Positions 11,881 to 24,308 of a stretch of DNA of 64,000 nt are shown in pieces. Made by a program: the position numbers and the translations under genes. Source of the DNA: Gentiana macrophylla (lineage: Eukaryota; Streptophyta; Magnoliopsida; Gentianales; Gentianaceae); contig JAOBSW010000457.1 of NCBI GenBank assembly GCA_026214975.1, positions 1 through 64,000 of the forward strand, in the 5' to 3' direction. Under the pieces are notes generated by a model. It had not been told where the DNA came from, made no database searches, and saw nothing but the letters and a program-made list of their open reading frames with translations. Position 1 is the first letter of the stretch. The number at the start of each line of letters is the position of its first letter.

Positions 11881-12768
11881 ATGAATTTTATAAATATCAT
11901 CCGCAATACATTTCCGAGAGTGTTGGCAAGATTTTTTCCAAAGCCAAGGTATTCATCCTTTATGGTTTGTATGATAATTCATATATGGAATGGAAATCTT
12001 TATAATCATCATCTAAAATTTTCTTTGAAGTTGCGCTTTTTTTTAGACTTTATATTTCTCTCTTTCATCATTTTGGATTTGTGAATTGTTCATTTCGCTT
12101 TGGCAAACCCGTAGCAATTGTTCGTAATATCAGAAGTAATAATGCAAACAAATGTAGTAACATTTCAGAAATTGGAGTAACAATTTTACAATCAGAATGG
12201 CAAAGATACCTAATTGTAAATGACAATCCACAATGCATTTATATGGTAGCCATATTGTTTTTGGTAGGATTCGTTTTCGGTCTTTTCGAATTATTGCATT
12301 CATGTTTTTACATGGTTAATGGGATGAAATTGGTAATCTTGTTTATATCCATTTTGGTTGCAATGATGTTGATGCTTATGTGCATTCATTCAAGGAGGAG
12401 ACATGTGTTATTTGAGTCAACCCCGACCATTCTTTACGCTCAATTCACGATAGGATTTCAAACACTTGGTTTGAGTTGAAGCATGTCAATACGTAAGCTT
12501 TATTATGCCTTGCATGATAAACATAAGTGCGCAGTTAAGCTCCGGCGATGATGTTCGATCAATGATGTAATTGGTCGATTCATATGGAATAAAAGAGTGT
12601 TGATGTGCTTGTTCTGTAAGATGGGGTTGCGGGTTCATCTTCTTCATACGTGTCAAGTAATACCCTTGTCGATGACCCGTGGAATAGTGGACGGGTTGTT
12701 GATGATGTGTTACCGCTCTTTCAATCACCCACTCGCATTTATTGACCTAGGCCGATAAGCTTATTTTC

Positions 12769-15060
12769 ATGGAAGGTCGACATTTGAGGGTGGTGCGGAT
12801 GCTTTTAGGATCGCTTATTGAAACAGTCCCTTCAAACCGTTTCGCTTTCATTTATACCAAGAATGATGCTAGTAGGATTTCAAATTGTTTGTGCTTTGAA
12901 AACCAAACAAATTGCGACTCGAAGGTGCACGCGGTTAAAAGACATTCAAATGGTCAATTTTATTTAAAGAAATTATGCAACGCCCATAAATGTGGGACCT
13001 TCGCCGATCTTTCAAACATTCACGCTTTAGTTCCCGCCTTGTTGCTAAAGACATTGTAGATACAATCCGTGAGAAGCCAATGACCACACCGCCGACGCCC
13101 AACATTCTTGGTCTTCTACCCATCGTCTAAAATGCCTTATGATGTTGCTGTGGTGTGCAGGAAGGCTAGGAGATTGTGTATGGGAACGAAAGCGCGATTC
13201 TTTCAATAAGTTACCGGCTTATAAAGATCTGCTTGTTGCGGTCAAATCCTCAATCGATGTATTATTGGATGTAGATCATAAATCTAACCGGTTTAAACGT
13301 ATTTTTATTGCTTTTGGCGGGCGTATATCTGTGGTTTTACTTTCGTCGCCCATTGCTTTATCTCGGATGGTGCACATTTGAAGTGCGCAAGACTAAAGGG
13401 CATCTATTGAGTCGCTACCGCGAAGGATGGCAACAATGGTACGCGGTCCTCTTAAACGAAATTTTTTTGAACATTCTTGCAAATGGACATGCAAATCTGT
13501 TTATTCAGATTTTATTTTTGAACCTAAACACAGCTGAAGGTGTTTAACCTTCATCGTGACTTATTCTGGGAAGACAAGGTGACGTGTCTATTATGTCATG
13601 TAGTAACAAGTAGAGTAACTCCTCTTCTCCCTGACGTAGTAACAGGTGTAGTATCTGATGTTTTTGACATCGCAACACAGTACATTCAGTTACATATTTT
13701 GTTGTCCAAAGATGTAGATGAATCAGAGGTTTTATATAGCGATTTTGATGAATTTTAATATGAGGAAAAGAAAAAGATTAATCCATTTCCAATCTGTATT
13801 CTCCAACTTAGACACCCTTAATTGTTATCTGCTTATATCTGTTCGGTTTTTTTATTTGTTTATGTTTATATACATTTGTTTTTATTTTTGTAAGGTTTGT
13901 ATCCGATTTGCTACTGTTGTTGAATCAGAGGACTATGAAAATTGGAGGTGGTTTTTGAGCAATTGAGTAGAATCCTTACACCGTGATCGGAGATTACCTT
14001 CATGACCGATCGGAACATATGGTTAATTGGTGCTTTGCCCGAAGTGTTCCCGAGTCGAACCACTCTTTTTGCATCTACCATTTGAAGTTAATATGAAGAG
14101 CACTTTCAGTGGTAAAAAAGGTGGTGGGGATTTGAGGGACCAGATGGTGGATTTGTTTGTTAAATGCGCATATGCCTCTACCGAAGTGGAGTTTCACAAG
14201 TATATGGACACAATGCTTCGTGTTGGAGGGAAAAAGCCAATGGTTTTTTGACGGATTGCCACCGGAAAAGTGGGCCAATGCTTATTTCAGAGGGGATGTT
14301 GTTATGGTAACATGGCATCTTCTCGCCGAATCATTCAATTCGTGGGTGGTTAAGGAAAGACATCTACCGTTGTTTAATATGGTCGATGCCATTCATATTA
14401 AAATCATGAAGCAACATGCAGGTATAATTCATATCTAGCGTAATTAATTAATTTTTTTTTCCGGAATGTTCACTTCTTATCTTTTTCAATGTATTGTTAT
14501 TCCAGATAGGCGTGAAATATGTTCGATATGGACCTCAAGATTTGTCCTAAAATTGATTCAAAGTTGTACGAAAGTTGATGGAAGTAGGGACGTAAGGTTC
14601 AACGTGATTAGTTCATCACCATACCATTATGAGGTGTTATCCTCCCCATCGGGCGTCTGTTAATTTAGAGTGTGGGACTTGCGTTGTAATGAGTGGCAAC
14701 GTTATGGTTACCCATGTGTTCATGGATTAGCAACATCGTTGTTACTGGATTTCCGTTATATCAATTTGGTGATCAGGGCTATTTGACTGAGTCATATTCG
14801 AACGCGTACCATGATCCAATTTATCCAATACCAGATTCGTATCTGCACGAGAATATTGAAAATGGGATGGAAGTCTTGCCTCCAATCCCGAAGAGGCAGC
14901 CTGGTAGGCCACGGAAGAAGCGTTTTAAATCGAGGGGGAGTACTCACGCCCTATTACTTGTGGCCGCTGCGGAAATGAAGGTCATCATAATTGCGTAACT
15001 TGTGCGGTTGCATTGGAGAAGTAGTGACATACTAAATATTGTTGTGTACAAGTTGAGGCT
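12769..15060 (+). pseudogene. MURA-like MULE transposase, degenerate
   Basis: Transposase of the Mutator superfamily, shattered by stops and frameshifts but in the right domain order. An N-terminal MuDR-type region lies at about 12790-13060 (PSNRFAFIYTKNDASRI, then KVHAVKRHSNGQFYLKKLCN). The start of the MULE domain follows (13130-13420): PYDVAVVCRKAR, NRFKRIFIAF and the catalytic-region signature SDGAHLKC..KGIY and VATAKDGNN. Next come ESEDYENWRWFLSN (about 13925-13965) and a long open part at 14085-14430 (FDGLPPEKWANAYFRGD, FNSWVVKERHLP). A SWIM-type zinc finger is suggested by CNEWQRYGYPCVHGLA (about 14685-14730), and a C-terminal KRQPGRPRKKRFKSRGS (about 14890-14940) is typical of this family. 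It cannot encode a working enzyme as read. Confidence 0.8.
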
Positions 15061-17119
15061 ATTAATTGTTGCTTTGACAATGTTTTAGAACTTGGTTTTT
15101 TTTTTGAGCTTCGATTTTTACCTTTTCTTTTGCGTGTATGTTTTTTTAGCCCATGTACTTCTCAGTAGTATGTATTTTGCAACAATTATGAGTTGTTTCT
15201 TTGCTTCATTTTTCATCCGCTATCCCTTCGGTCATTATGTACTTTCCATTATTCATGCTCTTTTTCATTTCCTTTACACTTCAATGTCTGAGTATGTTAT
15301 TTGTACTTTCCATTTATTCTACTATTTTTTCTATGCCCTTTAAACATCAATGTATGAGTACGTTATTTGTTACTACTTTATGCATATGCATACTTTCAAA
15401 ACTGTTTACCAATTCCGTCCCCATTAACTTCCAAGCAATTGTCGTTAGTTTACAGAATTGCGGTTGTTAGTCCTGTCAAAACGTGGCACAATGATTCTGC
15501 AATTTCCATTACATGTGAACGCGTCACTACATTATGTATTCCTACTCAAAGAGGATACGACATATTGACCATAACATGAGTACTTTCATCCTCACTACCT
15601 CGTTCTTACTACATCTTTACAAGATGAAAGATAAACCAAAAGAAATGGGGAAGTACAGAGTGAAGGAAGGATATCATATGTTGGTTTTTTCCATTCGTCT
15701 TGTTAAAGCGTGGCCCCATGACTCTACATTCTCAATAGGTTGTGAACGTGTCACTACATTAGCTGTCCCTACGGAAAAAAAAATACGACATATTGAACAC
15801 AATATCATTACTTTCTTTCTCACTACATCGTTCTTACTACAAATAACGCAATATGAAATATAAACCAACAAAATCCAATTTTTTATGCTTTGCAATACAT
15901 AACAACTTGTGAAGGAAGGGATATTCATAAAATAAGTAACACAATCCAAACTATTGACAAATAATGGTTCGTATCGGTCTTTTTCATTTATTAGAAAAAG
16001 CACAACACTTGTCTTTACTTTATTGTAGAATACTTTCAGAATGAAGAGGGCAAGGTATCTAGCATGATTGAGGTCACGACCATGCCTTTTAGCCTTTGCA
16101 AGTCATCATTGGCCCAGTTGTGAGGGATGCTCTTGCCTTGGGACAGTTTCAATATGTAGTGAATCATATAAAATGCACAGTCAGTCCTGCATTACGTACA
16201 ATTCAGTTAATACCATGGTGTATTGTGTATTGTCATGTGTATGAAATATATGCCTCAAGTAAGTGCGACATTGTGTACTTACGATTCTTCATGTTGCAGG
16301 GGCAAGTTCTTCACTTTCACTACTCCACCACATCCTGTCAAGTCATTTCGTGGCTTCTTCTCTTCGGATGCATACATGCAATGTAAAACATATTTTTCCG
16401 ACATGGCACAACACGAGACAAATACCATTATGCCGATATAAAATGTAATTATGTAAGCAAAGACTATATATTTGTTTTTAAGTTGGTTATCTCTAAGAAT
16501 TGTTGTAGTGACGTAGTTGTCCTACATTTATCTTGTTGCCTGCATGATCCTCTTTCACAGAAGACAACTAAGTTTTAAAGCATAAAATCAATTGCAAAAG
16601 GTGCATATATATACTTAGTGTATGCACTCACAATTTCTCGACAGCTTGATTTATGAGTGGGTCGCTGTAACTCCTCTCATTGCCAAGGAATGGTACATAC
16701 TCCAAAGATTTTTTTCGCAGTATTTGTATGTCAAAAAAAGTACCCGCTTGTATGGGTGGTTTTTAATTCTGGACAACACAATGGAAAGAATAATTTTTGT
16801 CCTCTATGAATTCTCACAACGATGTCCTTGCTTAGTTCACTCTGGTAGTGAAGTTGCGTTTTGATGCCAACGGTGTTATTCTATCCTACAATGGACCAAT
16901 TTATACAAATTTGTGTAAGATCTCGGTCATTTATTAATCGAATTTGCTCGGTCGTAATAGAAGAACTTAATAGCTTACCCAAATATTTGCCGGGTATATA
17001 TGACAATTCGCTTCCATCAAGTTGGACTCGTTCCAACATCACACGAATCACGCACAATTACTTGTGCAATTTTTTTATTTTTTTGGCCCTCAAAATGTTG
17101 TTACTACATGGTCGTGGTG
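15061..17119. other. Low-complexity inter-ORF region of the MULE
   Basis: T-rich on + with no supported gene. It contains a diverged tandem duplication (15470-15640 and 15695-15868). Short open frames at 16096-17151 show no recognisable domain on either strand. Confidence 0.4.
15470..15868 (+). repeat. Diverged tandem duplication, about 175 bp
   Basis: Copy 1 (about 15470-15640) and copy 2 (about 15695-15868) share, in order, 'cgtggc', 'gaacg.gtcactacatta', 'tacgacatattga', 'cactac.tcgttcttactac' and 'taaaccaa'. Confidence 0.75.
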
Positions 17120-20100
17120 TCAATAATATGTGTTGTAATCGAATAATGTAATTGTGAATCGCATCGCTTCACTAATGAATCCTCCATTCAGATATTCACA
17201 ACTATCGCCACGGTCACGTATTCCAATGCTCCCAGACTCCTTTGACCACACATCCTCCCGTGATGGAAATAGTTCATATGGTGATGAAATATATAAAATA
17301 ACACATATCAACAAAGGGTTGTATGTAATAGTACTTACCCTCTACCCCCGTAGTCATTTGCATCTCGTAACAGTGCAAATGCATCTTCAGAGATGTACTT
17401 CCCGCACTTATAAGCCGATTTGTCAGCCTTGATTACCGCTTTTCCTCCCGGGATGTCACTTTCATTTGGTTTGGGATAAAGTTCCAAGTCTATTGTTTCT
17501 ACTTTCTTCCTCTTCTTCTGTTCATCATAGTGATAATCCTCAATCTTCTTTGGCCTTCTACCTCCTTTTGTCTTTATTCGTCTGATCATTGAAGTTTGGG
17601 CAATTGATTCAGCTTTCTTTATTCCTACCATCATGGATGATTCCACTTTCTTTGACGCCTCCTCTTGCAATGACTTCCCAACATGTTGCGTCACATTATG
17701 AACATGATAATCTATTATAGTATCATCCAACGCCTCTATACTTTTTTTTTTTCAATTCCCGAATTGTGGTTGCTTGCGATGCTATGTCGTTGTCTTTCAG
17801 ACGCTGCACTTTCTTTTAACATTTCATTTAGTTCCTTAGAGCCGTGACTTCGCTTTCATTGATTCTATCATTGTATTTTTTTTCCCTTAGCTCCATTTTC
17901 ACTTTGATTTCGATTCTAAGTTGCTCGATTCGTTTGTGGTCACTATCAAGAAGTAACTTTAAATTTCCTCCCGGTTGCTTTCCTTTTCTGTTGCCTCTTG
18001 CAAATTCTTTCTTTCTCGTATAGCATGACGTCTTTTTCTTTTACAGAGCTTTAGCCTCTCAATTGTGGCGGCGGTCATTGTCATCTCATTCTTTAACCTA
18101 ATCTTTCCATTCTTGAGCTTCGACTTCCAATTCCAATTCAGTTTTTCCACGGTCCTCTTATCCAATTCCATTCGAGACCCATACATGCCTCATCCAATTC
18201 ATTAACTTTTTTATCCGGTGATTTGATCCAACTTTAAGCTCTCAGTTAATTTGCCGCATTCTTGTTATCACTCTCTAATCTGCTCCATCTTCACTTGCAT
18301 CATCCGAGCGTCATGACGACTGATCATGTCCGGTATCTGCACGTATGGATTTCAACAAAATCCTCAAGTCATTGAAACTTAATTACAATTTGAATTTCAT
18401 GAATTCACTATTATAACAATACACATTCCAGTTCTATTCGATCTAACTCCGTCAAGTAATCTCAGCGAGGATCAATAGGAGTTGGTGGGTTCACGGTAAG
18501 TGATGGTATTCCAACAGTTTGAGGATGAGTGTCAATAACAGTCCTCATTGATCCACTAGAAAAGCCCATTTCTCCACTTGCATTATTAATTGATTCACTA
18601 TCATTGTTACTTTCATCAGAATGCTGTGGTTCTGATTCCATATCATCCATATCTTCCTCCATTGAATCTTCAATAACAGCCTTCCCTTTCTCTTCTACAC
18701 TTCTTCTTTGAAACCTTTTTCCTGCCTTTTTAGTGTTTGCTATTTTTCCCTTACGCAGAACACCATCGTCTTCGAAATCCGAGTCTTTGGTCGGTGATGG
18801 GACATGGCTGCATTCACCATAGTTTTTTTGAACATTTGACAGGCTTGTGATTAGTATATGCTCGTTCATTGTTGGTTCAAGTTCATTACCGTTGAACTGC
18901 ACACAATTTTTGACAAATCAATGAACTGACAAATACAAGTTAATTAATATTAAATCAATCACCATTACAATCCACAAAGGGCAATTATTTTACTGAATAA
19001 ACATGGAAATCATTTCATAGACACATATAAGATACGCACTTCAACGCCCTTCATCGTTTGTAGTTTTTTCTTCGTAAGCACATTAAATCAAACTTTCGGA
19101 GATCCCACTTTGTAATTCTCGGGATTCCTTTGTAGAAATACTATTTTTACCATTTGCACAATCATCCTCCTCGATTGAATACATCGTTTATGATATTCGA
19201 GTGTTCGTGACATCCAATACTACAAAAACAAAAATTGTTAGCACCATCCACATGTTAACATTTCACGTTACTACATGAAGTAGACTATAATAACTTACCA
19301 ACAGAGAGTACGGTGCAACCATTTGCCTTTCCAGGACATTTCCAAGCTCCGTTAAAACCGTATTAGTTCATTGCGATATGGCTCGACCAATCGTATTTTC
19401 GCAACATGTCTATATTGTCCACATAATGCAAAAACCCCATGGAATATATCGGCGGTGTTTGCGAAGAAAACAGTTGGAAGATGATTAGACATAGCAGGTT
19501 TTATCGTGTCCTCAATTGACGTGTCGCCATCCTTTAGTACCCAGTTCCATCGCTTTATATTTCACCATACATGCCTTGACTCTATCTACACCGGCAAATA
19601 ACCTTCCTCCGATTTCGAATGTTTCCTATCATGCCGAGCCATGTCGCCAACTTCCTCTACACCGTCATCTAGTCCAAAGATAAGCTTAACATCCATTATT
19701 GACGGTGTGTAGTGAGTTACCTCCGATCTTGAACTTCTTCTCCACCTTGTCGCATCTATATATCAATTCATCTAGCAGATCGGTGCTTCTTTTTCCCAAC
19801 AAGATCTTTTGCTCGTCTAAAGCCCTGAATAATAAACTGAACGGCGTTCTTCGCATGACAATTCGATGCTTCTCCGTTATAGACTTTGAAATGGACTTGT
19901 ATAAGTTGTATACTGACATCAATGTGCACCGGTATTGATCTCTACTCCTGTTTAACAACTCATGATATGCAGTAACATTCAAATATAAAGTAAACATGAG
20001 ATACACACAATTGCAATGTAAACAAAGTGTGCTAACATCCACCATGTTTTTGCAACGATCCATCCACATGTAAGATCCAAATGTACTTTCTCAACTAAAA

Positions 20101-21500
20101 ATCGGTGTAGTCACAAACCAAAAAATGTAGAATGATTCCACATATGTGTAGTACACTTCCAACAGATGTAGTAAGAATAAAAAAACCTGTAGCACTAGTT
20201 CACGACAATGTAGCAACAATGCAAAAAAAAATGTAGTAACAAATCAAAAAATGTAGTAACATTTTGCAAAAATGTAGTAACAATGCAACAAATTGTAGTG
20301 GCGGCCCAAACATTGCAAGTGACAAACCACGTAAAATGTAGACACGTAAGTCAAACATTAGTGTTACATGTGCAGCAGATTGTAGTAACCATTTTTCCCT
20401 AACACGAGCCCATTTGTGTACTAACATGTGATTCTCATCAGACACTAGGAACACTAACATAACAGTTCAAAATGATGTAGGTACAATTCAAGAAAATGTA
20501 GTAATGCCGCCCAATGCACAAGAGCACTAGTTCAAATTAAAGTCGTAGCAATTCCAAAAAATGTAGTTACAATGCAAAACATTGTAGTAACAGTCCCAAA
20601 ACAGTACTCACAATCCCTATAGAAGTAGTAACAATTCAGCAGAAAGCTGTAACATGTGTAAACAATTGTTGTAACTACTCTTTTCTAATACGATTCCATT
20701 TATGTGTGTTAACACCGGATTTTCATCAACTAAATGAGGATCTTTACATTAGGTAAGCTAAGAGAAAAGGTGGTAAATTGTCACACTGAGAACATTTATA
20801 TGATAAAACACACAGTGTATTTGTGGTACAATGTAGTAACTCACTTATCCATGTAGTGACACATGTAAAAAATTCACACACTGACTTGTTTACACAACAA
20901 GTACAATTTCAAAGAAATGTAGTAACTCAATGTGTCAACGTAGCAACACCTCTAACGAAATTACCCACAGAATCTAGTATGTATTTCAAATGGTTCAGAT
21001 GGATGCAAAGCCAACTACCCAATTCATTTCTAAGTAATTCTAATACACATGCTAAAAGTTTCACATTCTTCATAACTCAATTTATGATAATCGAATTGAT
21101 TGAAATTGAAACCCTAAATCAATCAACAATCGATCCGCATAATTCATTTTTCTAACAGCAAACGCAAATTCATATCGTAAAGAATTACAAGCATACAATT
21201 CAGATTTTTTGTTTGATGAGAAGAGAATTGCCACTTACTCGGTGTTGCTTCTTTTCCGCTTGCCTTTGCCATTGCTTCCCGTCAATCGCCTCTTGCTCGC
21301 TCGGAAAATCATCTTTTCTTTACAACCGGAAATATAGAACAGAGTGGGCATCCATGGGTGTATAGACTCTTTTTCATCGGTTCAAAATCATCCGTATCAA
21401 ACGCATTATCACACGCTTGATTCAATTGGCGAGATTTTCGGAGGTAGTTAATTCTCATAAGGATTCCCGATTCAATACTGCCCATTTTCAAAGAAAAAAG
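17120..21500 (-). pseudogene. Second MULE ORF, possibly ULP1-protease family, degenerate
   Basis: Minus-strand coding remnants run towards the transposase. From 5' to 3': 21302-21485 (MGSIESGILMRINYLRKSRQ..); 19690-20069 (RRTPFSLLFRALDEQKI.., STDLLDELIYRCDKVEKKFK); near 19650-19690 VKLIFGLDDGVEE; an acidic linker 18462-18902 (MEEDMDDMESEP); a charged stretch 17959-18186; a basic stretch 17335-17730 (RIKTKGGRRPKKIEDYH); and 17140-17320 (EYLNGGFISEAM). The LLDEL..FKIGG then VKLIFGLDDG pattern resembles the N-terminal region of plant transposon-borne ULP1-family proteins, and LNGGFIS resembles the start of their protease domain. I could not locate a His-Asp-Cys triad. Several stops interrupt the frames. 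The family call is inference. Confidence 0.4.
20100..20960. repeat. ATGTAGTAAC-rich intron-like region
   Basis: More than ten copies of ATGTAGTAAC and close variants (atgtagcaac, tgtagtgg, atgtagttac) are scattered with irregular spacing through this stretch. It lies between minus-strand coding remnants and may be an intron of the second MULE ORF. The reverse word GTTACTAC is abundant again at 43965-44420. Confidence 0.7.
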
Positions 21501-21889
21501 CAATAAAATTCAGTGCATTGATTCACCCGTTTTCTAAGCTGAGAAAATAAAAAATATCTTCTATTATCATTAAGGGTGTTTTTGTACAACACTAGTTTAT
21601 TTGTCCTTCTCAACCTAATTTTATTTTTTTTGTCCTATTTCATCATTTACCAACTTATATTGTCCTTTAGGCCCACCACCCGAAAAAAGTTATTACCCCG
21701 TCTGTAAAAAAAAAAAATTATTACCCCTATGGTTATTAATAATATAAGTTTAGCATATAAAGCTTTTTAATTCCTTATAATATATTGATATACGTTTTTA
21801 TCTCTATGGTTTTACGCAAAGCGATTAATAAGAACATAAATCAAATATAGTAAGGGTTTTTTTTTTATTTTAAACAAAGAACTTTTATT

Positions 21890-23240
21890 AATTAACCTAC
21901 GCAAAACAAGCGGTTAGAACGTTGTCAGGAGACAAACTATCCCAAGATGTCTCTACTGCTAAAAACAAAGCATGCCTAACTAGAAGATGGTAATGCACAT
22001 TACCGGTGCGGCGTACAAAAGAAAAAGAAATAAATGTAAAACTAGGAAGTAAAACCAAGCAATCCCGCAGTAAACAGCCCCGAGCAGTAATGTCTTCCAC
22101 GGGCTGCCGAAGACGCTGTTGCACACATGCCAAACAGTCGCTCTCCACCTCCAACCTCAACATGTGCAAACGTTGTGCCTCCACAAGCGCCAGGTAAATA
22201 GCGTGAAGCTCCACATATTCAGGCTGCCCTCCCCCATCAAAGGGGTAGCCCATAGAATGAGTGATTGCCCCGTCCGCATCCCAAAAGATAAGCCCAATAC
22301 CTGCTCTATCCTCCCTCACAGTTGCATCAACATTACATTTAACAACATCAAGAGGCGTCCGAGCCCACGAGTCTGCCTATTTATGTGGCAACCCCGCAAC
22401 CGGTAAGTCTCCATAGCCTCTACATGTTCAGCTGTCGCTGCCAAAGAACACGCACACAACGCCAAAACATATACTGCCTGACCATCCAACACCGTAGAGC
22501 AACACGCTATCCAAATCCCCTACATGAGCCCAAAAATCTTGATGTATCCAGCACCCCCCGCTCATCCAGAAGTCTCATAAAAAATCCACAAAGGAAGACG
22601 AGCGAAGATGCTCCAACAGCCCATGGAAAGGAGAGGCCCGCATATTCTATCGGCCAATTCACACTCAAACAAGACGTGCCTCAACGTTTCAACTGTCTTC
22701 CCGTATGGCAGACATATACCAGTCCCCATATTACGCCGCATAAGGCCCTTCCCAATGGCCAGAGAATTATGAAGGTATCGCCCCAAGAAGTGTTGAATAC
22801 GGGGTTGAACCAGTAGCTGCCAACATGGCCGCCAAACCCTATCCACCCTACCCGAGGATGTTGGCCCTACTACCAAGGAAGGCCGATAAAGCGATAACGC
22901 CAGATAGTACCCAGACTTGACCGTATAAGTACCCGTACGATCATAGTGACAAATCAATTAATCCTTATGAGTCCTTGAGGCTATGGTAGTGGCCGAAATG
23001 GCATCAGATTCCCAAGGCAGAAATAATTCTCTAATACGACGGCCATCCCAAACTCGTGTATTCGGAATAAATAAAGCCGAAACCTTTGCATTAGTTGGAA
23101 GCATGTGACACGCAAAAGGAATACAGAAGGACGCTGCCGCTCTGTCCACGCATCATGGAAAACAAAAACCGACTCTCCATCCCCTACTCTCCACCGCAAC
23201 CTGTTGATCAGACAAGGATTCATCCTTGTTCATCACTTTT
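21890..23240 (-). pseudogene. 5'-truncated LINE: zf-RVT and RNase H
   Basis: 3' part of a plant non-LTR retrotransposon ORF2 with frameshifts. From 5' to 3' on minus: RWRVGDGESVFVFHDAW (about 23155-23200), the spacer that follows the reverse transcriptase; a zf-RVT-like block at 22562-22957 (YDRTGTYTVKSGYYLAL, then HVLFECELA); and an RNase H (RVT_3) block at 21897-22319 (LIFWDADGAITHSMGYPF, YVELHAIYLALVEAQ, LRLEVESDCLACVQ). The ORF ends at 21897, followed by a T run on + (about 21858-21868) that would be the poly(A) tail. The 5' end is missing, as expected for target-primed insertion. Family known; truncation seen. Confidence 0.8.
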
Positions 23241-24308
23241 CCAGAAAGGTTATTAGCCTGGTAGGCAATGTATAATGGGAGTCTTTCCCCACCTCATTTA
23301 ATTGTTGTTAGCTTTACAAATTGCGGTTAATAAAATTTCATGTCATTTCTCCCTGAAAAGAACTAATTGCCTTTATCATATTCATGAAGTTTTGAAAAAA
23401 TAACCTTCAAAACACCCAATAAACAACCCTCAAAACAAATGATCATAGCACAAATTCGGCTGATTGATCGATCTTTAATTAACAACCGAGGGAATTGTCT
23501 CTCTACTTCTTGCATGAAGTAATGAACTTCATCTTTGCGACTTACATTTTTGACTACCCATCTTTGAATGATGCAAACGTGGGTGGGTTGTGAAAGCTTC
23601 TTAGAATTAACTTTACCGCTACATCAAACGCCACCCCTGAAAAGGCCTTAATCTATAACCAAATCATGAAATTAAGATTAAATTCATAAATGGTTATCTT
23701 GTGATCAAGTTAGATTCTCTTGTCATGAACATGCTAAGAGATCATCATATTGAGTCGGTCCAAGTCTTATGCGATAATATCATATATAAGTGAAACCACT
23801 AGGATATCAAACATCGACGGCCCGGACAAGAGACGGTCACACTCCAAGTGTTCTGGGGCAGCATTGGTGGATTGACCGTAAGATCTCAAACTTTAATCAA
23901 TTTTACCATATACTTAATATTTAAGGAGTATCACTATAAACTCAATCCTCATGTACATAACTCTTATGTACTGAATATTATGTTCATATAACGACTCCAT
24001 ATGGATTTTTTTTGACGTACATTTAAATGCATACTACTATTAAAATAAAATGATATATGATAAATATCAATTTATTTAATTAAAACAATACACTGTTGCT
24101 TTTTTGTGCAACATGCCTAACATTCATATGGTACTTTTTGAATGGACTTTAGATTTTTGTCTTAATGATGAGACATCATTATCACCCGTTTGGTTCACGT
24201 TTTTGGAATTGTCTCTACCACTTTTGAACAAAGACCACATTTGGAAGATTGCATCATGATACGAAAACACGAACGAATATTGCCCAAGTTCTTCTAAAGT
24301 AATCAATG
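23241..24308. other. Unassigned intergenic DNA
   Basis: AT-rich, no supported coding region or recognisable element ends. Confidence 0.4.

Larger units (their letters stand above)
11450..21720. mobile_element. Decayed Mutator-like (MULE) region
   Basis: Two convergent decayed ORFs, a MURA-type transposase on + (12769-15060) and a second ORF set on - (about 17120-21500), match the two-gene layout of plant MULEs such as MuDR and ULP1-carrying MULEs. The outer limits are a guess from the near-identical word 'agttattaccccgt' at both sides, which lies in direct rather than inverted orientation. Terminal inverted repeats were not confirmed. Confidence 0.45.

Noticed and set aside
12081..12479. 132-aa hydrophobic + strand ORF upstream of the MULE transposase
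   Set aside because: No recognised domain; the frame does not connect with transposase text, and hydrophobicity follows from T-rich DNA.
16096..17151. Several 60-96 aa + strand ORFs between the two MULE genes
   Set aside because: Overlapping frames of T-rich DNA without recognisable domains; one of them is antisense to the minus-strand ORF remnants.
11450..21720. The shared 'agttattaccccgt' word as MULE terminal inverted repeats
   Set aside because: The two occurrences are in direct, not inverted, orientation, so they cannot be TIRs; kept only as a rough outer limit.
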